Shown: positions 1-7,302 of the stretch, in pieces
Numbering within the stretch: the first letter of the stretch is position 1
How the letters are laid out: the number at the start of each line of letters is the position of its first letter
NCBI GenBank assembly: GCA_934434925.1
Contig: CAKSAC010000022.1
Span: 1 to 17,058, forward strand
Direction: 5' to 3'
Length of the DNA stretch: 17,058 bases
DNA from: an uncultured Eubacteriales bacterium
Lineage (GTDB): Bacteria; Bacillota; Clostridia; Oscillospirales; CAG-272
Program-made: the position numbers and the translations under genes
Notes under the pieces: model-generated
The model's database searches: none
The model's input: only the letters and a program-made list of their open reading frames with translations
Told to the model about the DNA's origin: nothing

Positions 1-216
1 GTTGCTCCGGTTGCCGAAGTTGCTCCGGTTGCCGAAGTTGCTCCGGTTGCCGAAGTTGCTCCGGTTGCCGAAGTTGCCCCGGTCGTCGAAGAGGCTCCGG
101 TTGCCGAAGAGGCCCCGGTCGCCGAAGAGGCCCCGGTCGTCGAAGAGGCTCCGGCTGTCGAAGAGGCCCCGGTCGCCGAAGAGGCCCCGGCCGCCGAAGA
201 GGCTCCGGTCGCCGAA
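1..216 (+). repeat. 12 tandem copies of an 18-base coding repeat
   Basis: The unit is GTTGCTCCGGTTGCCGAA. Copies 1-4 (1-72) are identical at every base. Copies 5-12 (73-216) vary mostly at third positions and in a GTT-to-GAG change at the first codon. The unit is a multiple of three, so changes in copy number keep the host gene in frame. Identity of the first four copies suggests recent expansion by slippage. More copies may lie upstream of the window. Confidence 0.93.
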
Positions 217-393
217 GAAAAGCCGCAGGAGAAAGAGACTCCGGCCGAAGTTCCCGCAGAGGAAAAAGCCCCTGCCGTTGCGGCTTTCGCTGCCGGGAAT
301 GAAGAAGAGGACGACGAATTTGAATTTGTTGCGACCGTCAATAAAAAAGAAGCCGAAGGAAAGGACCTCTTCGATCTGTTCCGCCACGGCTGA
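1..393 (+). CDS. 3' end of a repeat-rich acidic protein, start outside window
   Basis: Frame 1 is open from the first base to a TGA at 391-393 and gives 130 residues without a start, so the gene is cut by the window edge. Residues 1-72 are twelve copies of a hexapeptide, first VAPVAE (copies 1-5, the fifth varied) and then EAPVAE-like. A linker rich in E, K, P and A follows to about residue 95. The end is acidic (EEEDDEFEF near residue 101) and closes with the amphipathic tail GKDLFDLFRHG. The repeat looks like an extended, disordered Pro/Ala/Glu spacer, as found in surface or scaffold proteins. The folded part must lie upstream, so I cannot name a function. A neighbouring frame is also open but gives an Arg/Lys/Leu/Pro repeat, an artefact of the 18-base periodicity. 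Confidence 0.72.
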   Translation, partial: VAPVAEVAPVAEVAPVAEVAPVAEVAPVVEEAPVAEEAPVAEEAPVVEEAPAVEEAPVAEEAPAAEEAPVAEEKPQEKETPAEVPAEEKAPAVAAFAAGNEEEDDEFEFVATVNKKEAEGKDLFDLFRHG

Positions 394-505
394 TACCCCT
401 TCCCCGTCTCCCGGGAAAAAGAAAAACTTCCCGCGGAGAGAAAAAAGCGGCATAACGGCCGTCTGCCGGGCTGTTCGGAGCCGGGCCGACAGAGTTCTTG
501 TTCTG

Positions 506-592
506 TCACCTGCTTTTGTCGTCTTGGATTGACCGGTCTGCCGTTTTTCTTCCCTTTTGCCCTTTTTTGACGATTTCACCTGCTTTTGTCGT
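506..592. repeat. 17-base direct repeat pair 70 bases apart
   Basis: TCACCTGCTTTTGTCGT occurs at 506-522 and again at 576-592. Similarity fades quickly outside the core, although both copies lie in a T-rich context. The function is unknown. It could be a remnant of a local duplication. Confidence 0.75.
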
Positions 593-1046
593 TTTTGGTT
601 GCCTTTCTTTTTGTCCGTCTTTTTTCCCCGGTCGCCGAAAGGTTCCGGGTGACGAAGTTGCCCCTGTCGCCGCCTTTCCCCGCTTTTTCCGCCGTTTTGC
701 CGAGCCTGAATGACTGTTGCTTCTGAAAGAGGGAAAACCGGTTGCCGGGAAGGCTCTCTCAGGAATGAGGCCGCCACGAAAGGCCGTTCCGGCTTTTCTC
801 CGGAAAAGACGCTTTTCCCCGGCGGACGGAAAAAAAGCAAGAAAAACCGCTCCCCACGCGTCTTCCCCCGGGAAAAAGCAAAGAGAGAGGAACAAAAAAG
901 AGGCAAAGAAGACCGGAAGAGAAGAAAGGTTCCGCCTTCTGACGAGATGCGCGGCCGTCTTTCTTCGCGCAGAGGCCGGGAGAGGCCCGCCACAGGTTCC
1001 GGTGGAACGCCGGGTTCGGAGTCGCGTTCTTTCTCGCGTGTGGCGC

Positions 1047-1063
1047 GCGGGAAATTTTCCCGC
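1047..1063. promoter_or_regulatory. Perfect palindrome, candidate operator
   Basis: GCGGGAAA-T-TTTCCCGC is a perfect 8+8 inverted repeat around one base, ending 70 bases before the start at 1134. The symmetry and AT-rich centre fit a dimeric repressor site. A -10-like TAGAAT lies about 20 bases downstream without a well-placed -35. It matches no operator consensus I recognise. No T-run follows, so it is not a terminator. Confidence 0.4.
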
Positions 1064-1133
1064 ATATTCGTTGCCCTTTTGCATAGAATAGGAGAAAGAG
1101 GACATACTTTCCTAAAAAGGTTGGGGGAACGGT

Positions 1134-1397
1134 ATGGTCAAGGGATGCGAAAAAAGGATGATCCGATTGCAGAACACCGGCAGTCGGATGTTTGAAGAAG
1201 TGTATTTTGTCTTGCGGGAAGATCTGCCGGGCGAAGGGTGCGAGACCCGGGATATCCTGGCGGAAGCCAACCGCATTGTGGAGGAAAATGAGATGCCGGC
1301 GTACAAAAGGACGGGATTGCGCACCGTTCTCTTGCCGTTTTTAATCGGGGCGGCCACAGCCGCCGCGCTGGTTTGTCTGCTTTTCCTTGTGCTGTAA
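1134..1397 (+). CDS. Small single-pass membrane protein of unknown function
   Basis: The 87-residue product has a soluble N-terminal part with regular mixed charge (FEEVYFVLRED at 20-30, then an acidic helix to about 52). It ends in one hydrophobic segment at about residues 64-87, preceded by KRTGLR. Positively charged residues before the helix suggest a cytoplasmic N-terminus and a C-terminal tail anchor. The start at 1134 has a G-rich ribosome binding site (GGGGGAA) six bases upstream. A second in-frame ATG at 1158 (MIRLQNTG) is a reasonable alternative. The gene points the same way as rnj and lies 135 bases ahead of it, with a terminator-like hairpin between. I do not recognise the family. 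Even composition and a clean helix make it more credible than other small frames nearby. Confidence 0.68.
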   Translation: MVKGCEKRMIRLQNTGSRMFEEVYFVLREDLPGEGCETRDILAEANRIVEENEMPAYKRTGLRTVLLPFLIGAATAAALVCLLFLVL

Positions 1398-1475
1398 GGG
1401 GGTTCCCCTGAGAAGTGGACCTTTGCCTCCCCGTGGATGGAACGATGCTTTTACGGGAGCGGAGGATGACCATTG

Positions 1476-1509
1476 ATCCGGCGGTGATGCCGGATTTTTC
1501 GCGTTTTTT
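1476..1509 (+). terminator. Terminator or attenuator hairpin in front of rnj
   Basis: ATCCGGC (1476-1482) and GCCGGAT (1489-1495) form a perfect 7-base-pair stem around the loop GGTGAT, followed by TTTT, CGCG and a second run of six T (1504-1509). It ends 23 bases before the RNase J start. It can end transcription of the small membrane gene or act as an attenuator in the rnj leader. The stem is short, so efficiency may be partial. Confidence 0.6.
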
Positions 1510-1532
1510 ACAGAAAGAAAGGACAGTTTTTC

Positions 1533-3629
1533 ATGTCACAGGAAAAGAAAGAATACAAAGAGGGAACAGGGCTTCCCCGCCGCGCCGTATTCCGCCGCGG
1601 AAGACCGGCAGAGGGACAGGCGGCGCGTTCCGCGCAGGAAACCGGGGAAAGAACCGGTGATTCCGGCAAAAAAACCTCTCCCGAAAGCCGGACGAACGCA
1701 GGAGCATCGGCCGCCAAAGCGCAGCGCCGCTCCGCTCCCAAAAAAGAAAGACGGACCGGGAGAGAAGCGACCGCCCGCACGGAAATGCCGGAAAAAAGAG
1801 AAGGCCCCGTCCAAAAACCCGCCAAAACTTCTCCCCGCCGCCCCGGCGCGGCAGAAGGAACCGCGGGAAAAGAAAAAAAGAGCCGCGCCGGGAACGAGGG
1901 AACGGGAAACACCCGGGCGTCGCAGGAGAGCCTCCGCCCCGGCCGCGTTCCGGCCGACCTTCCCGCAGGGGCGAAACTCCGCGTAGCTTTCCTCGGCGGG
2001 CTTCAGGAGATCGGAAAGAATATGTGTATGCTGGAATACGGCAACGATATTCTTCTGATAGACAGCGGGATCGCCTTCCCCGACGAAGAAATGCCCGGGG
2101 TCGATCTGGTGATCCCCGATATTACCTACTTAGAGCAGAACGCGCATAAGGTACGCGCCATTCTCCTGACGCACGGGCATGAGGATCACATCGGGGGTGT
2201 TCCTTATGTGTTGCGTTCGCTTTCCGTACCGGTTTACGGCACGGCTTTGACCCTCGGGATATTAAAAAACAAACTGAATGAATTCCGGTTTCCGAAAAAA
2301 CCCGACCTGCGGATCGTGTCGGCCGGGGATACCGTGGAAGCCGGCGTTTTCCGCGCGGAGTTCATTCATGTGAACCATTCGATTCCCGATGCCTGCGCCA
2401 TTGCGGTGCGTACGCCGGCCGGGGTCGTCTTCCACACAGGCGATTTCAAACTGGATGTTTCCCCGATCGGCGGGGAAATGATGGATGTCGGGCGGATTGC
2501 GCGTATCGGGGAAGAAGGCGTTCTTCTGATGCTCGGGGAGTCCACCAATGCCGAGCGTACCGGGTATACGCCCTCTGAACGGCGGGTCGGCAATTCGCTT
2601 GAACAGGTCTTTTCCCGCTATCCGGATCGCCGCCTGGTCATTGCGACCTTTTCTTCCAACGTCCATCGCGTCCAGCAGATTATCGACGCCAGCTCCAGAC
2701 ACGGCCGGCGGGTCGTGGTCTTCGGCCGGAGCATGACGGCGGTGGTCAGCGCGTCGGTTGAGCTCGGTTATATCAACGCACCCGAGGGAACAATCATCGA
2801 CCCGTCCGAAATGCGGCGGTTCAAACCCGAACAGTTGACCCTGATTACGACCGGGAGCCAGGGGGAGCCGATGTCCGCGCTTTATCGCATGGCCTTTGCC
2901 GAACACGACCGCGTGAAACTCACGCCGAACGATGTCGTGGTCCTCTCTTCCAGCGCGATCCCGGGGAACGAAAAGCTGATAGGAAAGATTGTCAATACGC
3001 TTGTCAAGGGCGGCATCCGGGTGGAGAACGATGATTCGATCGAAGATCTTCATGTTTCCGGTCACGCCTGTTCCGAAGAACTGAAATTTATGCTGGCGCT
3101 CGTCCGCCCCCGGTATTTCATGCCGATTCACGGAGAGCCGCGGCATATGTTTGCCCACCGGGAAATTGCCGTTTTCATGGGGATTGACCCCACAGCTATC
3201 TTCCTCGGAGAAAACGGGAAAGTGCTGGAAATCGACCGTCGCGGCGCGCGCTGGGGCGAACCGATCCCGGCCGGGAAAGTGCTGGTGGACGGCTCCGGCG
3301 TAGGCGATGTCGGGGCGGTGGTTCTGCGCGACCGGAAGCTCCTCTCGCAGGACGGTCTGATTGCCGTTGTGGCGACGCTCGATCTTTCCGAAGGGCTTTT
3401 GATTTCCGGCCCGGAAATCGTTTCCCGTGGGTTTGTTTACGTCAAGGAAGCCGAAAAACTGATGGAAGAGATACGCCGCCTTGCGCAGAAAAAACTCACC
3501 GAGGCGCTGGATGCGGGGATGCGTGACTGGAACGAACTGAAAACCATCCTGCGCGATGAACTTTCGCGGGTCCTTTATCAGCGGACCAAGCGTCGGCCGA
3601 TGATCCTGCCGATCCTGATGGATCTTTAA
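1533..3629 (+). CDS. rnj: Ribonuclease J with a long basic N-terminal extension
   Basis: RNase J is a metallo-beta-lactamase/beta-CASP nuclease with 5'-3' exonuclease and endonuclease activity on mRNA and rRNA precursors, acting in the cytoplasm of Bacillota. The 698-residue product shows the catalytic metal site HGHEDH at 214-219, HVNHSIPD at 279-286, HTGDFKLD at 301-308, the beta-CASP segment with TFSSNVHR at 372-379, and HVSGHA at 507-512, followed by the C-terminal domain (SRGFVYVKEAEKL). The catalytic core begins near residue 148 (KLRVAFLGGLQEIGKN). Family members usually have about 555 residues, so the first ~147 are an extension rich in Arg, Lys, Glu, Pro and Ala and probably disordered. 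Such a basic tail could bind RNA or partner proteins. AAAGGA precedes the ATG at 1533. The stop overlaps the next start (TAATG), implying translational coupling. Confidence 0.96.
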   Translation: MSQEKKEYKEGTGLPRRAVFRRGRPAEGQAARSAQETGERTGDSGKKTSPESRTNAGASAAKAQRRSAPKKERRTGREATARTEMPEKREGPVQKPAKTSPRRPGAAEGTAGKEKKSRAGNEGTGNTRASQESLRPGRVPADLPAGAKLRVAFLGGLQEIGKNMCMLEYGNDILLIDSGIAFPDEEMPGVDLVIPDITYLEQNAHKVRAILLTHGHEDHIGGVPYVLRSLSVPVYGTALTLGILKNKLNEFRFPKKPDLRIVSAGDTVEAGVFRAEFIHVNHSIPDACAIAVRTPAGVVFHTGDFKLDVSPIGGEMMDVGRIARIGEEGVLLMLGESTNAERTGYTPSERRVGNSLEQVFSRYPDRRLVIATFSSNVHRVQQIIDASSRHGRRVVVFGRSMTAVVSASVELGYINAPEGTIIDPSEMRRFKPEQLTLITTGSQGEPMSALYRMAFAEHDRVKLTPNDVVVLSSSAIPGNEKLIGKIVNTLVKGGIRVENDDSIEDLHVSGHACSEELKFMLALVRPRYFMPIHGEPRHMFAHREIAVFMGIDPTAIFLGENGKVLEIDRRGARWGEPIPAGKVLVDGSGVGDVGAVVLRDRKLLSQDGLIAVVATLDLSEGLLISGPEIVSRGFVYVKEAEKLMEEIRRLAQKKLTEALDAGMRDWNELKTILRDELSRVLYQRTKRRPMILPILMDL

Positions 3630-4222
3630 TGTTACGTTATCTTTACAAAGAGACCGGGGAATACCTTTCGGAGGAAGGGTTTTTGCGTGGCGCGGCAGAG
3701 TTGCCGCCGGTCCTTTCGGAATATGCGGCCGCCCCGCGCCGGGCGGCCGACCGTGCAAGACGACTGTGCGGACTTTTGCTTCTTTCCCGCTTTTTCACGG
3801 AGTTTTGCCCCGGCCGGCCGATGTTCCCGCTCCTGTTTTCGGAAAACGGGAAACCTTCTCTGCCGGGGGATCCCTTTTTCTTTAATATTTCCCATGCAAA
3901 AAATCTGGCCGTTTGCGCCACGGCAGATCGTCCGGTCGGCGTGGATATCGTTTCGTACCGGGAAGCCGGAGAGGCGCGGTATGAGCGGCTGGCCGAACGC
4001 TACTTCTCGGCAGAAGAACGCGGAATTTTGCGGTCTTCTCCCTGCCCAACGCGCTGTTTTGCGGAGATTTTTGCCCGCAAAGAGGCAGTGGTCAAAGAAA
4101 GCGGAAAGGGTCTCTCCGCTCTGCGCGGAACCAACACCGTCGCACTTCCGATGGCACTGGAAACAACCCTTTCCGATTCATCCGGGGAAGAATATTATCT
4201 GGCGGTATATTGCCCGAACTGA
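3629..4222 (+). CDS. 4'-phosphopantetheinyl transferase, Sfp type
   Basis: The enzyme moves the phosphopantetheine arm of coenzyme A onto a conserved serine of acyl, peptidyl or aryl carrier proteins. The 197-residue product has the family motifs in order: SENGKP at 71-76, NISHA at 86-90, GVDIV at 104-108 with metal-binding Asp106, and FARKEAVVKESGKGL at 148-162 (Phe148 replaces the common Trp). The length is slightly below the ~220 of Sfp, with a shortened N-terminal half. The start ATG overlaps the RNase J stop by one base, so the two are probably co-transcribed and coupled. No carrier protein or synthase gene lies in the window, so the substrate cannot be told. It could serve fatty-acid ACP (AcpS role) or a secondary pathway elsewhere. 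Confidence 0.9.
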   Translation: MLRYLYKETGEYLSEEGFLRGAAELPPVLSEYAAAPRRAADRARRLCGLLLLSRFFTEFCPGRPMFPLLFSENGKPSLPGDPFFFNISHAKNLAVCATADRPVGVDIVSYREAGEARYERLAERYFSAEERGILRSSPCPTRCFAEIFARKEAVVKESGKGLSALRGTNTVALPMALETTLSDSSGEEYYLAVYCPN

Positions 4223-4244
4223 CCCCGCGCTCTTTCCGCCCGCC

Positions 4245-4450
4245 GGAACCGGCCCATGCCCCTCTTTCAAAAAAATTTTGCCCCGCCGGCGGATTTTCCA
4301 TCGCCCGGTTTGTCTTTTCCCGGCTGATTTCTCTTCCCCGGCCGCCCGGCCCGCCCCCAAAAGAAAAAGCGGCCGCCCGGGAACCCCCACACGCCGCAAA
4401 AAGTCTCTCGCGCCCGTGCAACAAGCCCCCAAGGACCCCCGGGGTGAACG
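4245..4450. repeat. Long direct repeat, copy 1
   Basis: About 205 bases, from GGAACCGGCCCATGCCCCTC to GGTGAACG, recur at 4681-4883 with scattered single-base changes and a few small length differences. The element contains CGGCCGC and GCGGCCG arms around a purine-rich loop and a conserved GCGCCCGTGCAACAAGCCCC stretch. It encodes no consistent protein. It may be an intergenic repeat family of this genome. Confidence 0.85.
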
Positions 4451-4604
4451 CAGGCGCGTTTTTCTTTTCGTTCCCTTTCGTTTCTCCCCCGCCGCAAGCC
4501 CCGGCCGCTTTCCTTTTTCCTTTCCCTTCCTCGTCAGCCGATTGCTTTTTCCCTTCCTTTTCTCTCTTCTCCCGCTGACCTTTTTCTCCTTCTCTCCCCG
4601 CGCC

Positions 4605-4656
4605 CCGGCCGATTTCTCTTCCCCGGCCGATTTTTCATCTTTCGGTTTGTCTTTTC
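4605..4656. repeat. Fragment of a third copy of the long repeat
   Basis: CCGGCCGATTTCTCTTCCCC is followed by GGCCGATTTTTCATC and CGGTTTGTCTTTTC. These two blocks both occur inside the ~205-base element, here in the reverse order. This points to repeated duplication and decay within the gap. Confidence 0.6.
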
Positions 4657-4680
4657 GTCAGCCGCCCCGCTGGCTCCGCC

Positions 4681-4883
4681 GGAACCGGCCCATGCCCCTC
4701 TTTCAAAAATTTTCGCCCCGCCGGCCGATTTTTCATCGCCCGGTTTGTCTTTTCCCGGCCGATTTCTCTTTCCCGGCCGCCCGGCCCGCCCCCAAAAGAA
4801 AAAGCGGCCGCCCGGTAACTCCCACACGCCGCAAAAATCTCTCGCGCCCGTGCAACAAGCCCCTAAGGCCCCCCGGGTGAACG
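4681..4883. repeat. Long direct repeat, copy 2
   Basis: This is the second copy of the ~205-base element of 4245-4450, in the same orientation and offset by about 436 bases. It ends at GGGTGAACG, exactly where the ~37-base repeats begin. Confidence 0.85.
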
Positions 4884-4953
4884 ATGGGGGCTGTCGGCGG
4901 GGGGTCAAGCGAGAGGGCCGATGGGGGCTATTTTGGCGGGGCCAAGCGAGAGG
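4883..4953. repeat. Two ~37-base tandem units, left flank of the low-GC block
   Basis: Units at 4883-4916 and 4920-4953 start with GATGGGGGCT and end with CAAGCGAGAGG. The second contains the small inverted repeat TTGGC-GGG-GCCAA (4933-4945). The same unit is found three times at 11931-12044 in the same orientation, on the other side of the low-GC genes. Confidence 0.85.
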
Positions 4954-5223
4954 GCGGCGCAGGCGCAATGCCCTGCAGGATGAATGAGAGAGGTGATGGA
5001 GCGTAGCGGGGGAACCGAACGAAGCCCGCAGGGTATGACCTTAGCTTATTCTGTGCAATTGTTTTTTGTTTTTCAAGACTCACAGCAGTGACAAAAGTAC
5101 ATAGTAACCTTTTTTGAGAACTTCGCAATTCATATTCAGTGGACGGCAAGAATTATGCCGCGGTTGCCGATGAAAGCCGGAAGTTTGGCGTTTCCCGAAT
5201 TTAAGATAATTTTTCAGACGAAT

Positions 5224-6534
5224 TTATTCTGCTTTGGCGTTTGAAATTTCAACTTTGATTTCCTGCGTATGAGTATTTGAACCCTTTGTGATTGTTATCA
5301 AAAGACCTTCATACGCAAAAGAATATCCCTCGCACGGTATTTCATTGCATTTTTCAATAATCCACCCGTTAACGGTAGTGGATTCGGAGTTGTCATCGGG
5401 AGAAAGATGAAAAAAGTCAAAGAAAGTGTCAATGGAAATATTCGTGTTTATACGATAAGTTGTATCATTTTCTTTGCATATCGACTCTGTCGGTTCGTCT
5501 TTTTCATCCCAGATTTCACCAACAAGTTCTTCTAAAATATCTTCCATCGTCACAATGCCCGAAGTCATTCCGTATTCGTCTATAAGAATCGCAATATGCG
5601 TTTGCGTTTTCTGCATTTCTTTGAACAATAAATCCAAGCGTTTTGTCTTTGGAACAAACATAGGCGGATTCAAAATCTGTGACAATTCGAATCCCGGCAA
5701 TTCGCGCTTCAAAAGATATTCCCGCGTATATAAAATGCCAATGATATTGTCAACGCTACCCGAATAAACGGGAATACGGGAATAATTTTTCGTTTGAAGT
5801 TCTTCCATAATTTCATCGTCTGAAATAGTATCCGGTATGCAGGAAATACGCATCTTAGGCGTCATTACGTCTTCTGCCGTCATTCCGTCAAGTTTGAAGA
5901 CGTTTTTTATATACCTTATCTCTTCTTTATCCAAAGTTCCTTCATCGCCGCCGGCATCAAGCATTAAAACGATATCTTCTTCCGACACGGTTTCATTATC
6001 ATCTTTCGGGTTTACCCCTAACAAACGCAGAACGGCATTTGTGGAAACGCTTAAAAGCCAGATAATCGGTTTTAAGATGATTGTTAAAATCGTAATGATA
6101 CCACACGCGCTGTCTGCAAGTTTTTCCTTATGCTTCATTGCCCACCGTTTCGGAACAAGTTCTCCTAATACAAGCGTAAAATACGACAATATCAAAGTAA
6201 TCAGAATTACTGAAACGATATTGATAACGCCTGCATTTTGAGAGGAGATATGAAATGTTTTTACAAACCATTCCGAAAGCCCCTTTGCAAAGTTATCTGC
6301 CGCAAATGCCGAACCGAGAAACCCCGCAAGCGTAACCCCGATTTGTATGGTGGAAAGAAATTTCGTCGGTTCTTTTTTTATTTTCAATAGTTTTATGGCC
6401 TTTTTATTGCCGTCGTCTGCGCGGGCCTTTACTTTTTTCTCGTTCAAAGATATGATTGCAATTTCTGCCGCGGCAAAAAAAGCGTTGAGCAGAATAAGGA
6501 CTAATTGCAAAAGCAACTGGTAAAATGTGTCCAT
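5224..6534 (-). CDS. CNNM/CorC-type transporter with CBS pair (hemolysin family)
   Basis: This is a membrane protein of the group linked to magnesium or cobalt efflux and often labelled hemolysin or TlyC. The 436-residue product has an N-terminal transmembrane domain (hydrophobic segments near 4-28, 60-80, 101-125 and 143-172) containing the family signature GELVPKR at 124-130. Two CBS motifs follow at about 223-280 and 285-342 (DVMTPKMRI, then IDEYGMTSGIVTMEDILEE), and a CorC_HlyC domain lies at about 355-430. CBS pairs usually sense adenine nucleotides or Mg-ATP. The gene is last in the low-GC cluster, 66 bases after kdpE. AAGGAG lies 14 bases before the ATG, longer than usual, but an in-frame stop rules out an upstream start. 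Location with KtrAB suggests general cation homeostasis. Confidence 0.93.
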   Translation of the reverse strand: MDTFYQLLLQLVLILLNAFFAAAEIAIISLNEKKVKARADDGNKKAIKLLKIKKEPTKFLSTIQIGVTLAGFLGSAFAADNFAKGLSEWFVKTFHISSQNAGVINIVSVILITLILSYFTLVLGELVPKRWAMKHKEKLADSACGIITILTIILKPIIWLLSVSTNAVLRLLGVNPKDDNETVSEEDIVLMLDAGGDEGTLDKEEIRYIKNVFKLDGMTAEDVMTPKMRISCIPDTISDDEIMEELQTKNYSRIPVYSGSVDNIIGILYTREYLLKRELPGFELSQILNPPMFVPKTKRLDLLFKEMQKTQTHIAILIDEYGMTSGIVTMEDILEELVGEIWDEKDEPTESICKENDTTYRINTNISIDTFFDFFHLSPDDNSESTTVNGWIIEKCNEIPCEGYSFAYEGLLITITKGSNTHTQEIKVEISNAKAE

Positions 6535-6600
6535 GTACTATGTAAGTTCTCCTTAATAATATGCAAACCGGATGTTATCTCGGCGGCGCAATTTTAATGG

Positions 6601-7302
6601 TTAATCGTCAATCTTTATCATTCTGTACCCGATGCCGACGTGCGTTTGAATATATTGCGGCGAATCGGCGGACGGTTCGATTTTTTTGCGCAAAGTCGCC
6701 ATAAATACGCGCAGAGAAGCGACGTTGCTTTCCCATGCCGCGCCCCATATTTTTTGCGTAATGAAAGTATGCGTAAGCACTTTCCCGACGTTTTTTGACA
6801 ACAAACACAGCAGTTTGTATTCGATAGGGGTAAGGTGGAGTTCTTCGCCGCTTAAATATGCACAACCTGCGCCATAATCTATTTTCAGATTTCCGCTTAA
6901 AAAAACCGCTTCGGATTTGTTTGTCGATTGTATGGCAAGAAGCCTTCTTTTCGTAACGCGGATTCTTGCAAGCAATTCTTCGACGGAAAACGGCTTTGTC
7001 AGATAATCGTCCGCTCCGGCATCGAGCGCGTCGATTTTATCCTTATCTTCGGCGCGAGCGCTGATTACGATAATAGGCATTTCCGACCAGGAGCGTATTT
7101 TTCTGATGACGTCCACGCCGTCAATATCCGGCAAGCCCAAATCAAGCAGAACAATGTCCGGATTATGAGAAGACGCTTGCAAAACGGCGCTTTCTCCGTT
7201 CGTTGCGGTAATATAACCGTAATCGTGCGTTTTCAAAGTCGTTCCGATAAGGTTCCGGACGGGTGCGTCGTCTTCTACAACCAAAATCAGTAAGTTATTC
7301 AT
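6601..7302 (-). CDS. kdpE: Response regulator, OmpR family, KdpE-like
   Basis: This is a two-component DNA-binding regulator, partner of the KdpD-like kinase encoded just upstream. The 233-residue product has a receiver domain with acidic pocket E10-D11-D12, phospho-acceptor Asp54 (LLDLGLPDIDG), Ser81 and Lys103 (LTKPF), and a C-terminal winged helix from about residue 130 to the end (ELHLTPIEYKLL, then GIGYRM). Its ATG lies 8 bases inside the end of the kinase gene, behind a strong ribosome binding site GGAGGTGG, so the pair is translationally coupled. In E. coli KdpE activates kdpFABC under low potassium. No kdpFABC is present here, and ktrB-ktrA is the obvious target. Confidence 0.92.
   Translation of the reverse strand: MNNLLILVVEDDAPVRNLIGTTLKTHDYGYITATNGESAVLQASSHNPDIVLLDLGLPDIDGVDVIRKIRSWSEMPIIVISARAEDKDKIDALDAGADDYLTKPFSVEELLARIRVTKRRLLAIQSTNKSEAVFLSGNLKIDYGAGCAYLSGEELHLTPIEYKLLCLLSKNVGKVLTHTFITQKIWGAAWESNVASLRVFMATLRKKIEPSADSPQYIQTHVGIGYRMIKIDD

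Larger units (their letters stand above)
394..1133. other. Gene-free stretch of 740 bases
   Basis: Several frames are open here on both strands, but their products are Lys/Arg/Pro/Ser-rich low-complexity strings that follow from purine-rich and pyrimidine-rich tracts, and none has a convincing ribosome binding site. The stretch holds a 17-base direct repeat (506-522 and 576-592), a small hairpin GGAAAAG-ACG-CTTTTCC at 802-818 without a T-run, and a perfect palindrome at 1047-1063. I see no clear terminator for the gene ending at 393. Confidence 0.6.
4223..5223. other. Gene-free, repeat-bearing stretch of 1 kb
   Basis: This region separates the rnj operon from the low-GC block. The first ~740 bases are C- and T-rich on the plus strand and hold two copies of a ~205-base element plus a fragment of a third. 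Next come two ~37-base units shared with the far side of the block. An inverted pair CCCTGC (4971-4976) and GCAGGG (5028-5033) follows. Composition then drops to AT-rich at about 5040. Open frames crossing the region are Pro/Arg/Phe-rich and change with each repeat copy, so I do not call them genes. I see no clear terminator after 4222, nor downstream of the minus-strand gene ending at 5224. Confidence 0.6.

Noticed and set aside
2..532. Long plus-strand frame encoding an Arg/Lys/Leu/Pro repeat
   Set aside because: It is a shifted reading of the 18-base repeat. Frame 1 gives a regular VAPVAE-type protein with a natural stop at 391-393, which fits better.
506..1195. Open frames on both strands in the gap before 1134
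   Set aside because: Products are low-complexity basic strings from purine-rich DNA, they overlap one another, and they lack ribosome binding sites or recognisable motifs.
1415..1660. Small GTG-start frame ahead of rnj (81 residues)
   Set aside because: It has no clear ribosome binding site, runs through the terminator hairpin and overlaps the RNase J extension in another frame.
2262..3758. 498-residue minus-strand frame opposite rnj
   Set aside because: It is antisense to a clear RNase J gene, is rich in His and Pro as typical of such shadows, and shows no domain.
3687..4880. 397-residue plus-strand frame overlapping the transferase and the repeats
   Set aside because: It is out of frame with a well-supported transferase and its second half simply translates the duplicated non-coding element.
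4928..5149. 73-residue minus-strand frame at the left junction
   Set aside because: It starts at TTG without a good ribosome binding site, crosses the composition boundary and ends inside a repeat unit.
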